The notes under the pieces were generated by a model. That model searched no databases. It was given only the letters and a program-made list of their open reading frames with translations, and was not told the DNA's origin. A DNA stretch of 64,000 nt from Dactylonectria macrodidyma (taxonomy: Eukaryota > Ascomycota > Sordariomycetes > Hypocreales > Nectriaceae). The position numbers were made by a program, and so were the translations under genes. Positions 46,389 to 56,980 of the stretch are shown one piece after another (position 1 is the stretch's first letter; each line of letters begins with the position of its first letter). The stretch covers positions 806,001-870,000 of the forward strand of contig JAGMUV010000003.1 of the NCBI GenBank assembly GCA_020744425.1. Direction: 5' to 3'.

Positions 46389-47088
46389 CCCGGCCCCCGG
46401 GCGGCCCAGTGCAGCAGTGCAGCGCGGGGTTCGGGTAGTCTAGGCTGCGCTACAGCTTCTAAGTGGGTGGGTGGGCCAGCGTGGTGGAAAGTCATTACTT
46501 TTACGGGTTGGTTTAAAAATGGAATAAATCATGGAAGCTCACTGTTGAAGATTGCTTAGGTTTCTGGCGGAAACCTCCGACACGGAACAGTGGAACTGGG
46601 CTCTACCACATCGGACGCCACCAAGACTTTTTGGTGCCTGTCTCATGACCACCCGATGATGCTGTGGCTGCAGCTTGCGAGCTCTGTTACTTGTTCACTT
46701 CACTGAGAACCCCTCCCTCCATCCGCCGGGCCTCAAAACAGGCTGCAGGGCAATCCCACCACACAACTTCTCTTCTCCCCCTTCGCCTTGCATCCTTCTC
46801 CTGTGTGGAATGCGAGGTCAAGCCACCATGCAACCGGGAAGCCGGTGTCAGGCACACAAGCACAGCGCCGGCAGAAAGGGAAAATAGGGAAAGGAAAAAA
46901 AAAGTCGTTGACACGCACATCTGCATCCTAAATCCCAAAGCCAAGATCGGCATTGGGGCTCCCCCTCCTCCCAAGGCACTCACTGCCTCACAGGTGATCT
47001 CACAGTGCATATTCCAATATCAGACCACCACATCGGCTTTGTCTCTTGGCTTCTCACCCTCCCTCCTGGCTCTTTTCTCCCCGACTCT

Positions 47089-47120
47089 CTCGTCATAAAA
47101 TATTCTCGTCATAAAATATC
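47089..47120. repeat. Tandem duplication of a 16-mer
   Basis: CTCGTCATAAAATATT is followed directly by CTCGTCATAAAATATC, in the ccg-9 upstream region. Each copy contains ATAAAATAT, which could serve as a TATA-like element. Confidence 0.8.
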
Positions 47121-48042
47121 CCTGCTTTTTCATCATTAAACAAAGGCACTTCCAAGTTTCAACGCCATTGATCTAAGTAAACCTCATCAACCACTAAACT
47201 CTTCCACAACACCACCAGAGCATCATCAGGTGGTTTCTTCACTCTACACCCTACCGCCTCTTTACTCTCCGGGGACCGAATCTCTCCTCCCCCGAAGCAA
47301 AAACCCCCCGGGCTAGGACCTTGCAATACGGGCTGCCGTCCAAGCACCGCTCAACGTGACCGTCTTTTACCAGCTCCGCCCGTCTCCGGCACGCCACCCG
47401 TCTCCTCACCTTGCGGCAGCATCGTCTGCTCACCTCGTCACCTCGTCTCAAACCCCACGCCTCCCACTTCTTTGTCTTTCACCTCCCCTGGCTCATCGCT
47501 TCCTTGCCTTGTTAACGTTTCCCTACACCTCACCTTCCCTGTACGCCACAGTACCACCCTTTTACCGCCCTGTGCCACCCTCCTCGCTGCCCTGTAACCC
47601 ATCTATCTATACCGCCACCCTCTTCCGGTTACTCTTTGGCCCCTTCTTCAGCGACCCACGCTGACGGGCTTGACAAGGGTCGCATCTTGGGTCCATTGCC
47701 TTTACATCTGCAGATTATCGCTACAAGACCCTGTCTTCACTCAGTCCCCTGACCTGCCCCTCGCAACCCCCAATATATTAGTGTAGCCATCATCACAGGG
47801 GTTCCTCTGTGTAGACGCCGCCATAGCTCCACAGCTCTTTCGATACCGGCCTCCTTCCCACCACCGCCTTTTGGTTGTATGAGTTGTCTGACCAGGGCTG
47901 AAGGCTATATCTTTGGTTTCGACCGCCCTCGGGTCGAAAGTTGATGTCCTGAGTATATCCGTCGACTTCCATAGTCTCTCCCCTCTCCCCTCTCATTTTC
48001 CTGTAACTCCCCCGCCAAGCCAAAGACATCACCCCCGCAGTC

Positions 48043-50581
48043 ATGACGCCCAACCCGGTTCGAAAGTTCTCCACGGGAGCTTCCTCCCATCGCAAGAGGC
48101 AGATGAGCCTTATTGTCGAGAAGGAAGGACAACTTGGACCATCTCTCACTGTAAGTTTTCGCGATCTTTATCACGAGCCTTGTCTACTCGCTCAGCCGCT
48201 TGATGCAATGGCGGCTGGCTGCAATTATCCAGCTCCCCAGACTAACATGAGATCAGACCCTCTACCTTGGTATCTCAGCCGTCTTTGCTGATGACCACAC
48301 CGCTGTCATTGCCCTCGCTATCCACGATACTACATACCTCGTCGACTTCTCCGTCAAGCACGTTATCCTCGAAGAGGACATGCGAGAGGGCAATGACCTC
48401 ATTGCTGATCACATCATCTCCGAGGTCGAGAACTACGAGCAAGAGAACTTTGTCAAGTTCATCGGTGCCGGTCTCCCCACCTCCCTCAAATACATGAGCC
48501 CTACTCTCTGCTCGCGCCTTTGGCTCCAACTTGACATTATCCCCGTTGTCATCCGACCTGACTCCGAGTCCAAGGAGAAGAACTTCTGGGATGTCAAGCG
48601 TGTCGATGAGCAGGCCGACTCTATGGTCCGAAAGTGTATCCTGTAAGTCATTCTCCAATCGCAATCGTTCCCTTGCTAATGATCTCTAGAAACTTCGGTC
48701 CCTCGCTAGTTCCCCTGCTGCAGGTCGGCTGGAGGGGCATTGTCCAGACTGATGCTGGCTTCCGAGTCCACCTCACTACCGTCGCAGATCACAAAGGCAC
48801 TTGCGGCCCGCCCACATGGAACACCATGCAGCTTTACGCCAACAAGCTCAAGGCGAAGAAGACCAAGGTTGCCTTCTTCAGCAGCACCCCCCAGGGCGGA
48901 GGTGTCGCTCTCATGCGCCACGCTCTCGTCCGTCTCTCCCGTCTGCTAGGTGTTGACCTCGTGTGGTATGGTATGTAACACCAAATGAGCAGAAAATGAA
49001 GGCTTTCCTCTGACAACTGCGCAGTCCCCAAGCCGCGTCCCGGTGTCTTCCGAATCACCAAGAATGTCCACAACATTCTCCAGGGTGTCAGCCACCCTGA
49101 CCAGCGCATCTCGGCCGACGAAAAGGCATCCATCAACGACTGGATCGAGGAGAACGCCAACCGATACTGGCTGTCCGAAGGTGGCCCTCTTCGACCCCCA
49201 GAGGAGGGCGGTGCCGATGTCATCATCGTGAGTTTATACCTGACCCCAGACCTCATGACGTCTATGGTCCACGAGTCGTGAGCGACAAAGACTAACTCGA
49301 GTAGATCGACGACCCCCAAATGCCCGGCCTCATCCCACTGATCAAGAAGATCACCCCCAACCGCCCCGTGCTCTACCGATCTCACATCCAGATCCGCAGC
49401 GACCTCGTGGCCATCGAGGGATCTCCCCAGGCCGACATCTGGGCCTTCCTCTGGAGCAACATCCAGCTCGCCGACATCTTCATCAGCCACCCCATCCCCA
49501 AGTTTGTGCCGCACACGGTGCCCAAGGAGAAAGTTGTCTACCTTCCCGCCACCACTGACTGGCTCGACGGCTTGAACAAGCCCATGAACAAGTGGGATAC
49601 TGGCTACTACGGCCACATCTATAATATGCAGTGCCACTCCCAGCGAATGTATGTCCTTTGTTCCAACTATATCGTTGAGCATAGCTAACATGAGTAGGAC
49701 TCCTCTCGCCTGGCCCAACCGTACGATCCAAATACCACTGCATATCTCGAATCGCTGCTAACCTAATTCTAGGCAAGTATATCGCCCAGGTCGCCCGCTT
49801 TGATCCCGCAAAGGGCATCCCCACCGTCATTGACTCGTACGCCGAGTTCCGACGCCAGTGCGCCGAGGCTGGTGTTACTGATGTTCCTCAGCTCGTTGTG
49901 TAAGTACCACCCATCGTTTTCGTGGCATTTATTGACTCGTACAGCTGCGGCAATGGCTCCATCGATGATCCCGATGCCACCATCATCTTTGACCAGACCA
50001 TGAACCAGCTTGAGACTCACTACCCCGACCTGCTTCCCGACTGCAGCGTCATCCGCCTCGACCCCAACGACCAGCTCCTCAACATGGTCATCGCCAACGC
50101 CCACGTCATCCTGCAGCTCTCGACCCGCGAGGGCTTCGAGATCAAGGTGTCCGAGGCGCTGCACGCCGGCGTGCCCGTCATCTGCTCCAACGAGGGCGGC
50201 ATCCCCACGCAGGTCAAGGAGAATATCAACGGCTTCCTCGTGACCCCCGGCGACTACAAGGCCGTCGCCGGCCACCTGATGAAGCTGTTCACCGACGAGG
50301 AGCTCCACGCCAAGATGAGCTACGAGGCCCGCAACGGCGTCAGCGACGAGGTCGGCACCGTCGGCAACGCCCTCGGCTGGTTCTACCTCGCGGCCAAGTT
50401 CGCCGAGAACGGCGTCAATCCCGGCCTGCGCGGCGACGAGAAGTGGGTCAACGACATGGCCCGCGACGAGGCCGGCATCCCCTACACTGAAGGCGAGAAC
50501 CGCCTGCCCCGACGCTACACCCAGAAGGCCCCCGAGGCTGTCCCCGAGGAGAACGGGAAGGACGAGGAAGACGAAGAGTAG
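48043..50581 (+). CDS. ccg-9: Trehalose phosphorylase (GT4 family, ccg-9 type)
   Basis: Cytosolic enzyme that reversibly makes trehalose from glucose 1-phosphate and glucose; the Neurospora homologue is clock-controlled and affects conidiation. Eight exons: 48043-48150, 48257-48642, 48690-48970, 49025-49227, 49305-49648, 49698-49720, 49773-49899 and 49945-50581. All introns are GT-AG and short (44-106 nt); the 23-nt sixth exon encodes the residues after QRM (TPLAWPN). The joined CDS is 2109 nt, 702 residues, the normal length. The N-terminal domain (about 1-250) includes NFGPSLVPLLQVGW and FFSSTPQGGGVALMRHALVR. The Rossmann C-domain has YIAQVARFDPAKGIP and the retaining-GT4 EX7E motif EGFEIKVSE, with NEGGIP after it. 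An acidic tail (EENGKDEEDEE) ends the protein. The very pyrimidine-rich 1.3 kb upstream should be leader and promoter. Confidence 0.95.
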
Positions 50582-51371
50582 AGCCCCCAGCTCAGGGCCT
50601 AGATATCATTGAAATGTAGAGGCAGATTAGATGTGCTTTGGGAGATTTGGTTCGGTAGAATGGGGACGGATTGGTTCATGATCATGATCGGGGCACGACT
50701 GGCTATGGTCGGGACGAATTCCACTCAACACCATTTTAAAGTTACGATTATGAGATACCACGCTTGAAGTGGTTTGATGATTTAAATTCAATTTTGTTCT
50801 TGTTTCTTGGCATTAAGAGCGTACAAATCGATGTGAAATGAAGTCAAGAGGACAAACATTGAAGCTAGCATGATGCGCTGTCTGATGATGATCCCGAATT
50901 ACATTAATCCTACTTAGATATCTAATGAACGATTCTGGGGCCATTCGTCTTTCATTTGGAGTACAACTCGCTTTCTTATTATAATCGAACCTAGGGACAA
51001 ATGATGCCTACAGGGGACTTCCTTAATATACCTTGTAGGTAAGTGAGGTTCTGTTTGTTTGACACGCCCTAAAGATGCAAACCTGAGGTAGTCCCAGTTA
51101 TGCGATCCAGGAAAGAGTGAGGCGCGACAGCAAAGCCAGAAGGTGCGTCAGGCAGCTGCAAACAACTGTCGCCAGCACCTTCCTCCGAGTTCGTCCTACG
51201 GAGAAACGCGCTCATTCCCATTTTCGACCCCTTCCTCTAATCTCCATGTGCAGCCAATTTCTCACCAGACTTCTTGGACTCATCACCAACCTTTCTTGAT
51301 TCTACCCATCCATCAGTTTCCTCCTTCCCCAGACTTCTTTCTCTTACGATCCCTACCACGCTGGCTCGGCC
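50582..51371. other. Intergenic region between ccg-9 and pseudokinase genes
   Basis: 0.8 kb, AT-richer than flanks (50700-51060), fitting the ccg-9 3' UTR. 51200-51371 is pyrimidine-rich with CTTTCTC-like tracts and fits the next gene's leader. No gene is seen. Confidence 0.6.
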
Positions 51372-52679
51372 ATGGATTCCATCCCACGGGTTCCGCCCAC
51401 GGCGTTCGTGGAGACAATGAATCCCCAGCGAGCGTGGATGCTGTCCGAGGTGGCTAGAGAAGAAGCTCTCATGCCCCCAGCGGTGATCAAGAAGGAGAAT
51501 GTGCCACCTCCAGCCAGTGGAGCGAATCGCGCCCCTGTGGGGGATGCGTCGCTGAGGGCAAAGAGGGATCGAGAGAAGACGACCCAGTCAGCCTTGGTAG
51601 GGAGGAATTGTGTCGAGGTAGTCGGTTTGAGAGGAAGCTTCTGACATTGAGCAAGGCCCTTCTCCAGATCCCGAACCAGACAGCTACTGGGCTGGTGAGT
51701 CTTAGTCTTCTACCAGCCGCCAAGACACGCACAGTCTCGTTGAAGCGCTCGCATGCCCAATACCGCGAAGACCAGGATTGCCCAGCCCCGGCACTGCCTG
51801 GTATAAAGCTGTCGGAAGTCCCGTCTCTTGGTCCTGGTGAGTCCAAACCACCATACGCCGTCAACTCACGAGTAACTCGTCCAAGCGCCGCTGCCAAACC
51901 AACAAACCAAGTACCTTTTGTCGCTCTTGAAACACCGCGAGTTGCATTTGGTTCTCTCAAAACACCAGGGGGACGTGAGGGTTTCCAGCAAGCTCTACAA
52001 ATACCAAATCTCAGATGTGTGCCTAGTTCAGCACGAGACTTTGTCCAAACACCCTTGCACCAAAATGCTCCCACTCACACTGAGCAACCCTGACATCTCA
52101 ATAGTTGATGGGGTCATAAAACATTCGGTAGAAGGGGAGTTACTCGAAGAGGTCTGGGCCGGCTTGACTCCACAGATTAAACGCCAATATGCCCGACAAC
52201 TTCGAAAGATTGTGGACCAGATGCGCGGCGTAGTAGAACAAGGTGCTCGTGGCTCCGTTCAATCTGGTCACTACATGCTCTTCCTCGACAAGCATTCGAA
52301 GCACACATACTACGCCGTTCGACGCTACGAGTCCCCAAGGCAGTTTACGGCATTTCTTCTATCCTCATTCTACAAAAGTGTGCCGACGAAGGTCGCCCTA
52401 ACATTTGTCACATCGCTCAAGACCAAAGGCAGGCAAATTCTGTCCCACAGTTCCCTCTGTCCAAGAAACATTATTGTGCACAAAGAAAAGATTGTGTGGA
52501 TTCTAGGCTGGGACTGTGCCGGATTCTATCCTGGATGGTGGGACTATGTCAAGTTTTTCGAGGCCTGGACTCGGCCAGAGAACAATGACTGGTATGATTA
52601 CGCAGGAGAGATTTTCACTGCTGAGTATCCCGCTCAGCTGGCGGCTTACCAAGGGTTGGCCCGATGCCAGCATCTTTAA
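51372..52679 (+). CDS. APH/choline-kinase-fold protein lacking catalytic residues (pseudokinase)
   Basis: Member of the fungal aminoglycoside-phosphotransferase-like kinase family by its C-terminal lobe. Proposed exons are 51372-51596, 51656-51836 and 51886-52679; 1200 nt, 399 residues. Introns: GTAGGG...CAAG with a CTGAC branch (59 nt) and GTGAGT...CAAG (49 nt). The N-terminal 140 residues are polar, likely disordered. The C-lobe shows EGELLEEVW, QLRKIVDQMRG, then the catalytic-loop region LSHSSLCPRNIIVH where the family has HGDLxPxN, and KIVWILGWDCAGFYPGWWDYVKF where it has I(L/I)DWExAGxYP. Thus the catalytic Asp is Ser325 and the metal-binding Asp is Gly343, while His323, Asn330 and the AG-YP-WW structural residues remain. 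It probably binds something without phosphoryl transfer. The N-lobe is also poorly conserved. Both acceptors are CAAG rather than the usual CAG/TAG, so the 5' half is the weaker part of the model. Confidence 0.72.
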
Positions 52680-52942
52680 AGATGCTTGGGTATGAGTGCT
52701 TGGGCTGACCTGGGCCGCATGTTGCTTTGGCTTGTTGGAGTTAGGGCGCATCTCAAAAATGCTACACTGGTATGGGGAATTACAGATACTAGGACTTCAC
52801 TGGTTCCTGACTGTGTGGTTTGACTCAAATCTTGTATCTCAGGTTCTCGGCTTATTATACACGAGGTGTCCACAGACAGGTGGCACATAGGGCCTACATA
52901 CGTCGCATCAATGCCTCTCTCGTCCCATTAACTCGATGTCTT

Positions 52943-53772
52943 CTAGTTCTCGAAGCGCTTGGCGACGGTGCCCCAGTTGATGACGTCCCAGATAGCGCCA
53001 AAGTACTCAGCCTTACGGTTCTGGTACTGGAGGTAGTAGGCGTGCTCCCAGGCGTCGATACCAAGGAGGGGCTCGAGGTTTCCCGTGACGGGGTCCTGGT
53101 TAGGACGGGTAACGACGCTGAGGGTGCCGGAGGTCTTGTCCTTGACGAGCCAGGCCCAGCCGGAGCCTTGAATACCGGCGAGGGCAGCGTTTGTCTGCTT
53201 CTGGAGCGTCTCGAAGGATCCAAAGTCCTCGTTGATGGCAGTCTGTTAATTATTAGTTAGTTAGTCAATCGTGCTACCGGCGTCCAGCTCATCGAAGTGC
53301 CGGGATGTTGGAGACGCACCAGGAGCTTGCCCTCGGGCTCACCGCCGCCGCCCTTGCCCTTGGGTGCGAGGTTCTCCCAGAAGAGAGTGTGGTTGACGTG
53401 GCCACCACCGTGGAAGTTGATGAGGGGAGCTTGGGCAGCAGCAGCCTTGGCATCGCCCTTGGCCTCGGCCTCAGCAATGGCCTCGACGGCGGCGTTGAAG
53501 CCGTTGACGTAGGTCTGATGATGCTTGGAGTGGTGAAGCTCCATGATCTGGCCGGAGATGTACGGCTCGAGTGCGCCGTAGTCGTCTAGTGATTGCCGAT
53601 ATCATGGTCAACAACCGCTAATTTTTGGGGTACACGGACGGAGGGTCTCACAGGACAGGTCAGGCAGGGTAGCCTTGCCACGGACGAAGGTCGTAGAAGC
53701 CATGGCCGCCATGGGCTTGGCGACACGGGCGCGGATGCCGGCGCGGGCGGTGGTTCGCAGGAGAGAGGCCAT
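52943..53772 (-). CDS. sod-2: Mitochondrial Mn superoxide dismutase
   Basis: Converts superoxide to H2O2 and O2 in the mitochondrial matrix. Exons are 53772-53652, 53585-53320 and 53242-52943 (introns GTGAGA...CACTAG, 66 nt; GTGCGT...AACAG, 77 nt, with CTAAC branch); 687 nt, 228 residues. The first 34 or so residues are Arg/Ala-rich without acidic residues ([19 protein letters not shown]), a mitochondrial presequence. The mature part opens [20 protein letters not shown]. Metal ligands by homology are His58 (ELHHSKHH), the His of GHVNHTLFW, and Asp and His of the signature DAWEHAYY; Tyr66 is the second-sphere tyrosine. The residues match a Mn rather than Fe enzyme. It is convergent with the pseudokinase gene, with 263 nt between stops. 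Confidence 0.96.
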
Positions 53773-54442
53773 TATGTCGAGGACGGACTGGAAGCTATTC
53801 AGAAGTGGGGGAATTTGTCAGTCAGGTTCGGCAATCGAGGCTGTGTGGAGGAACTAAGCAGCCGATAAGGGAATCAATTGAAGCTTCATCGCCCTGGAGA
53901 AATCATGGGTGGAGATTAATAGCGGGGGTGGCGGGCCAAAGGGATAACATACTCGGAGGAGCGGTATTTGGAGGATTGCAGTGATGATGTCAAAAGGATG
54001 CAAGATTCGGAATTCTGGTTTGCGTCGAGGGGACTGAATTGCCGAGCTGCTTTGTGTGATCTCAGCGTTTCGTCATTCGCTGGGAGCTTGGACCAGGAAG
54101 CGTGTGGCTTACCTTACACGGCCCCGATGTGGCTGGTGCGGGGTAGATGAAGATGAGAGGAAAAGGTCCAGTGTCAACTTACAAGCAACAGATATCTGAC
54201 TTGGTTGGGATTAATAAAGATGGTGCAATTTCTGGGGTTCTCGGACTTTTTTTCAGTTCGGATGAATCATATCATGCACTTCCAATTCTACGATTCTAAC
54301 ATCATGACCCATGACATCATCCCTGCCCAGACATTGTCCCATCCACCACGATGGATGCTTATTAGTAATTCGCCCCTCATGAAAGTCCGAAGCGCGAGAA
54401 ACGGTTTTTCACATTGCTATTGAACACACAGAGAAGGAATCT
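53773..54442. other. Mn-SOD promoter region
   Basis: 670 nt upstream of sod-2, extending to the 3' end of the next minus-strand gene. No gene seen. An ATTAATAAAG stretch lies near 54210. Confidence 0.6.
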
Positions 54443-54987
54443 TTAATGCATCGCAGTTAGAGCTCGGAGCCGAAGGAGAGCTCGGGCAATGCGTGAGGAG
54501 AGAACTGCTGCGCTGTATTCGGTAGTCGTCCCGATCTCGGAAGACCGAGCAGTGGAGTCCTCGCATATGTTGGAGTCCGAAGATGCCGACTGGAGAGAGA
54601 GAGAAAGGTTAGTGAAGCCATCGAGGCTTGGCTAGAATGGTGAATTTGGAATAAAAATCCGTAGCCGATGGAACTCGTGTAGGTAGTCGCCGTTGGCGTA
54701 CATATGTGTCCACTTCTCTAGGTTGAAGACATGTGAATGATGGTACTCGAATTGGTAGAAGTCAAACCACCGTATATTGAATCCAAAGAGATAACCAATA
54801 GGCTCCTGAGAATTGCCAATGTGCTTCAATGACAGCAGCTGTGGCTTAGCATCGTGACCCTCCTTGTCGTCGGCAGGGTCTAGGGTAAGTGAGTTTGACT
54901 TGGCAATAAAAAAAAAGCGATTATGTCATCGGCCTCGTCGCGTCTCTCGCCGGCCCTCAACGCGCTTACAAGAAACTGCCCCTCCAT
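54443..54987 (-). CDS. Probable small multi-exon gene, divergent from psf3, structure unsettled
   Basis: Two exons look real. The middle one has about 90 open codons (roughly 54897-54632) with protein-like content: KPQLLSLKHIGNSQEPIGYL, then aromatic and His-rich sequence (WFDFYQFEYHHSHVF, LEKWTHMYANGDY). The terminal exon (54589 to about 54443) is preceded by an excellent acceptor: CACTAACC branch, CTCTCTCTC tract, CAG. It is open in all three frames, so its frame depends on the donor; GTACGC near 54698 is one candidate. The middle exon lacks an in-frame ATG near its start; an ATG at 54987 with exon MEGQFL and a GTAAGC donor joins it in phase if CAAG near 54896 is the acceptor. The family is not recognised. 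It could also be a truncated relic. The 72-nt gap to the psf3 ATG implies a shared promoter if both are expressed. Confidence 0.45.
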
Positions 54988-55059
54988 CGACGACAAAACG
55001 TCCCTGCAAGACAACCCTAAGGCCGGCGAAGCAACAGAACAGAACTAAAGCCTTTCATC

Positions 55060-55659
55060 ATGTCATACTACGACATTGACTCCATCCTGACGGATGCAGA
55101 GGTAAACCCTCTCTCCTCTCTTTACACTGGAGAATCTTGAAACTTATGTACGTTGGTTTAGAAAGTCCCCTGCCAGTTCGAGCTCGACGTGCCGTACCTC
55201 GGCCACCTAGACAACTCGACGACAGGCCTCAAGTCCGGAACGCCTCTATCCCTCCCGCTGTGGCTCGCCGAGATGCTCGCACTATCAACGCTACCGGACG
55301 ACTCAGGCGCGCCCTTGACGCTCAACATGCCGCCGTGCCTCTCAGCCGCCGTCCAAGCTGCCCTGGCCGCCGACCCCCGCGCCGTGCCTTTGCGCGACCA
55401 GTCGCCGCACTTCTACGGCGTGGGCGTGCGCATGCTCGACCTCTTCGATGAAGAAGCCCTGGCCGCAGTGCTACGTAGGACGTTTGTCGTCCGTGCCGCC
55501 GACGTCGGTCTGCACGCGCGCAAAGCCGACGACGGCGTTGGCGGGCAGGGCGAGGAGTTCCTACGTGGCCTGGACGAGTGGGAGCGCGCTCTGTTCCGCC
55601 GTGGACACGAGGGCGTCAAGGGCGCCAAGGAGTGGACGGAGAAGGTGAAGAAGGCCTGA
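55060..55659 (+). CDS. psf3: GINS complex subunit Psf3
   Basis: Part of the Sld5-Psf1-Psf2-Psf3 tetramer that joins Cdc45 and MCM as the replicative helicase. Exons 55060-55101 and 55162-55659 with a 60-nt intron (GTAAAC...GTTTAG); 540 nt, 179 residues. The N-terminus MSYYDIDSILTDAE followed by KVPCQFELDVPYLGHLD is the Psf3 signature. The downstream helical domain includes LSLPLWLAEMLA, LPPCLSAAVQAAL-like sequence and a C-terminal LDEWERALFRRGHEGVKGAKEW. Length agrees with fungal Psf3 (about 170-200). The single early intron is also typical. Codon use is GC-rich, unlike the AT-richer divergent neighbour. Confidence 0.92.
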
Positions 55660-56980
55660 GTTCGTTTCGTTGGAAGGCGAGGAGAGCGGCACACGTATCC
55701 CGTGCAGATGCGGGCGTGGGTTTGCTTGTGGGGGTTTATGTTGCGTGGGGGGACGGTTTGAGATACCCTTGATTACGCTTGATGACACGAGGAAGCATGA
55801 TAATGTGACTACGACAATGCAACAATCCTTTAGTGCAATCTCTGACATTTGCCCTCCGATATTTGCTACGCAAACACCGAAACGTGATAGACACTGTGAC
55901 CATAGCAATGCCGAGTCTTCCTGCAAGTATAATCACAACCCACTACAAGTTATCATCACAGCGGGCTAAACAAGAATGTTTGGGGGTTCAAAAAGCGTGC
56001 ATTTTTCAGCACATTGGTGTTGCTGGCTCACGACTCCTACGTCTCGAGCCAGCTAGCTAGGCGCAGTACTCATACATCCGCTCAGGTATCTTCCAACCGA
56101 ACGACATGTCCAACATTTTCCAGCTGCCTCCAGGTGACCCCGTTGTCATTATTTCTTTGTCCTTGTCTCTGCTCCCATAACCTAGACAGTGCAGACAAGC
56201 GCAAGTCCTGTACAACTTGTCCCAAACCCGGACTTCAACTCGGCACCTCCAAAAAAAAACGCCTTTCCCTTTATCCAACCGTTCCCAAAGTCTCAACTCC
56301 TCGCGGAAGCTGATGTCATGTACAAGTATCCCAATGGGGCTCTTCTTTTCCTCTTCCTTCCCAATATCCCCGACGGCTGATTAGCCATATAAAACCCACA
56401 CGAACGAAGCACTTTCGATTCGTGTGATGTAAAACGTTGAAGGGGACCGATATCCGCGATAACGGTCGGTCCAATATCTGACATCCCTAAAAGGGAGCAG
56501 AAGAAAACTTATTAACGTATTCCCACCAGTTTCCAAGGGGGATTAATAGCACAAGCCGAAATCAAATCAACAGCCTCAGATATGGACGCCGAACAAGGAA
56601 AGAAAATAACAGACATGAAATGCCTCTTGAAAAATAGGCATGAGGGAAAAAAGATGGACCAGGCCAAAGATTCAGCTCACCCAGAAGGGTCGTGGTCCAC
56701 CGTCCTTCTGGGTTGCCGGGCCTGTAGCCAAGCCTGGTCGTGCACGGGATCGTAACGGCCACATCATAACTTTCGCGATTTTTTTTTTCTTTTGTTCTTT
56801 TTCTTGTTCCTCGTCACTCGTCCCCTCAGGATACAAAGCGCCTGGCATGATCCCGACGCTGAGGTCGATGGGGTGAGGGACACACACTGGTGGAAACTGG
56901 TGGTAGTGATGCAGCACGGTGAGCCATGACAAAGAAATCGCAATCCAAGACGACGCCCAACTGAGGCCCAACTAGACAAA
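55660..56980. other. Intergenic region between convergent genes psf3 and the C2H2 gene
   Basis: 1.3 kb between two 3' ends. AT-rich near 55780-55990 (psf3 3' UTR) and around 56780 (poly-T). Short frames only; no gene seen. Confidence 0.6.

Larger units (their letters stand above)
44632..48042. other. Large divergent promoter region of the secreted-protein and ccg-9 genes
   Basis: 3.4 kb between two divergently transcribed genes. It contains GCATGTCTCT repeats (45623), three 13-bp CCCCTGTGGA repeats (46347) and a duplicated 16-mer (47089). From about 46700 to 48040 the plus strand is strongly pyrimidine-rich (CTC/CACC), as in long fungal 5' leaders. Several short frames exist on both strands (for example 45020-45259 plus) but none has support. 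Confidence 0.55.

Noticed and set aside
48834..50308. Minus-strand frames of 180-294 codons over the trehalose gene
   Set aside because: Antisense to conserved GT4 exons and crossing its introns; shadows.
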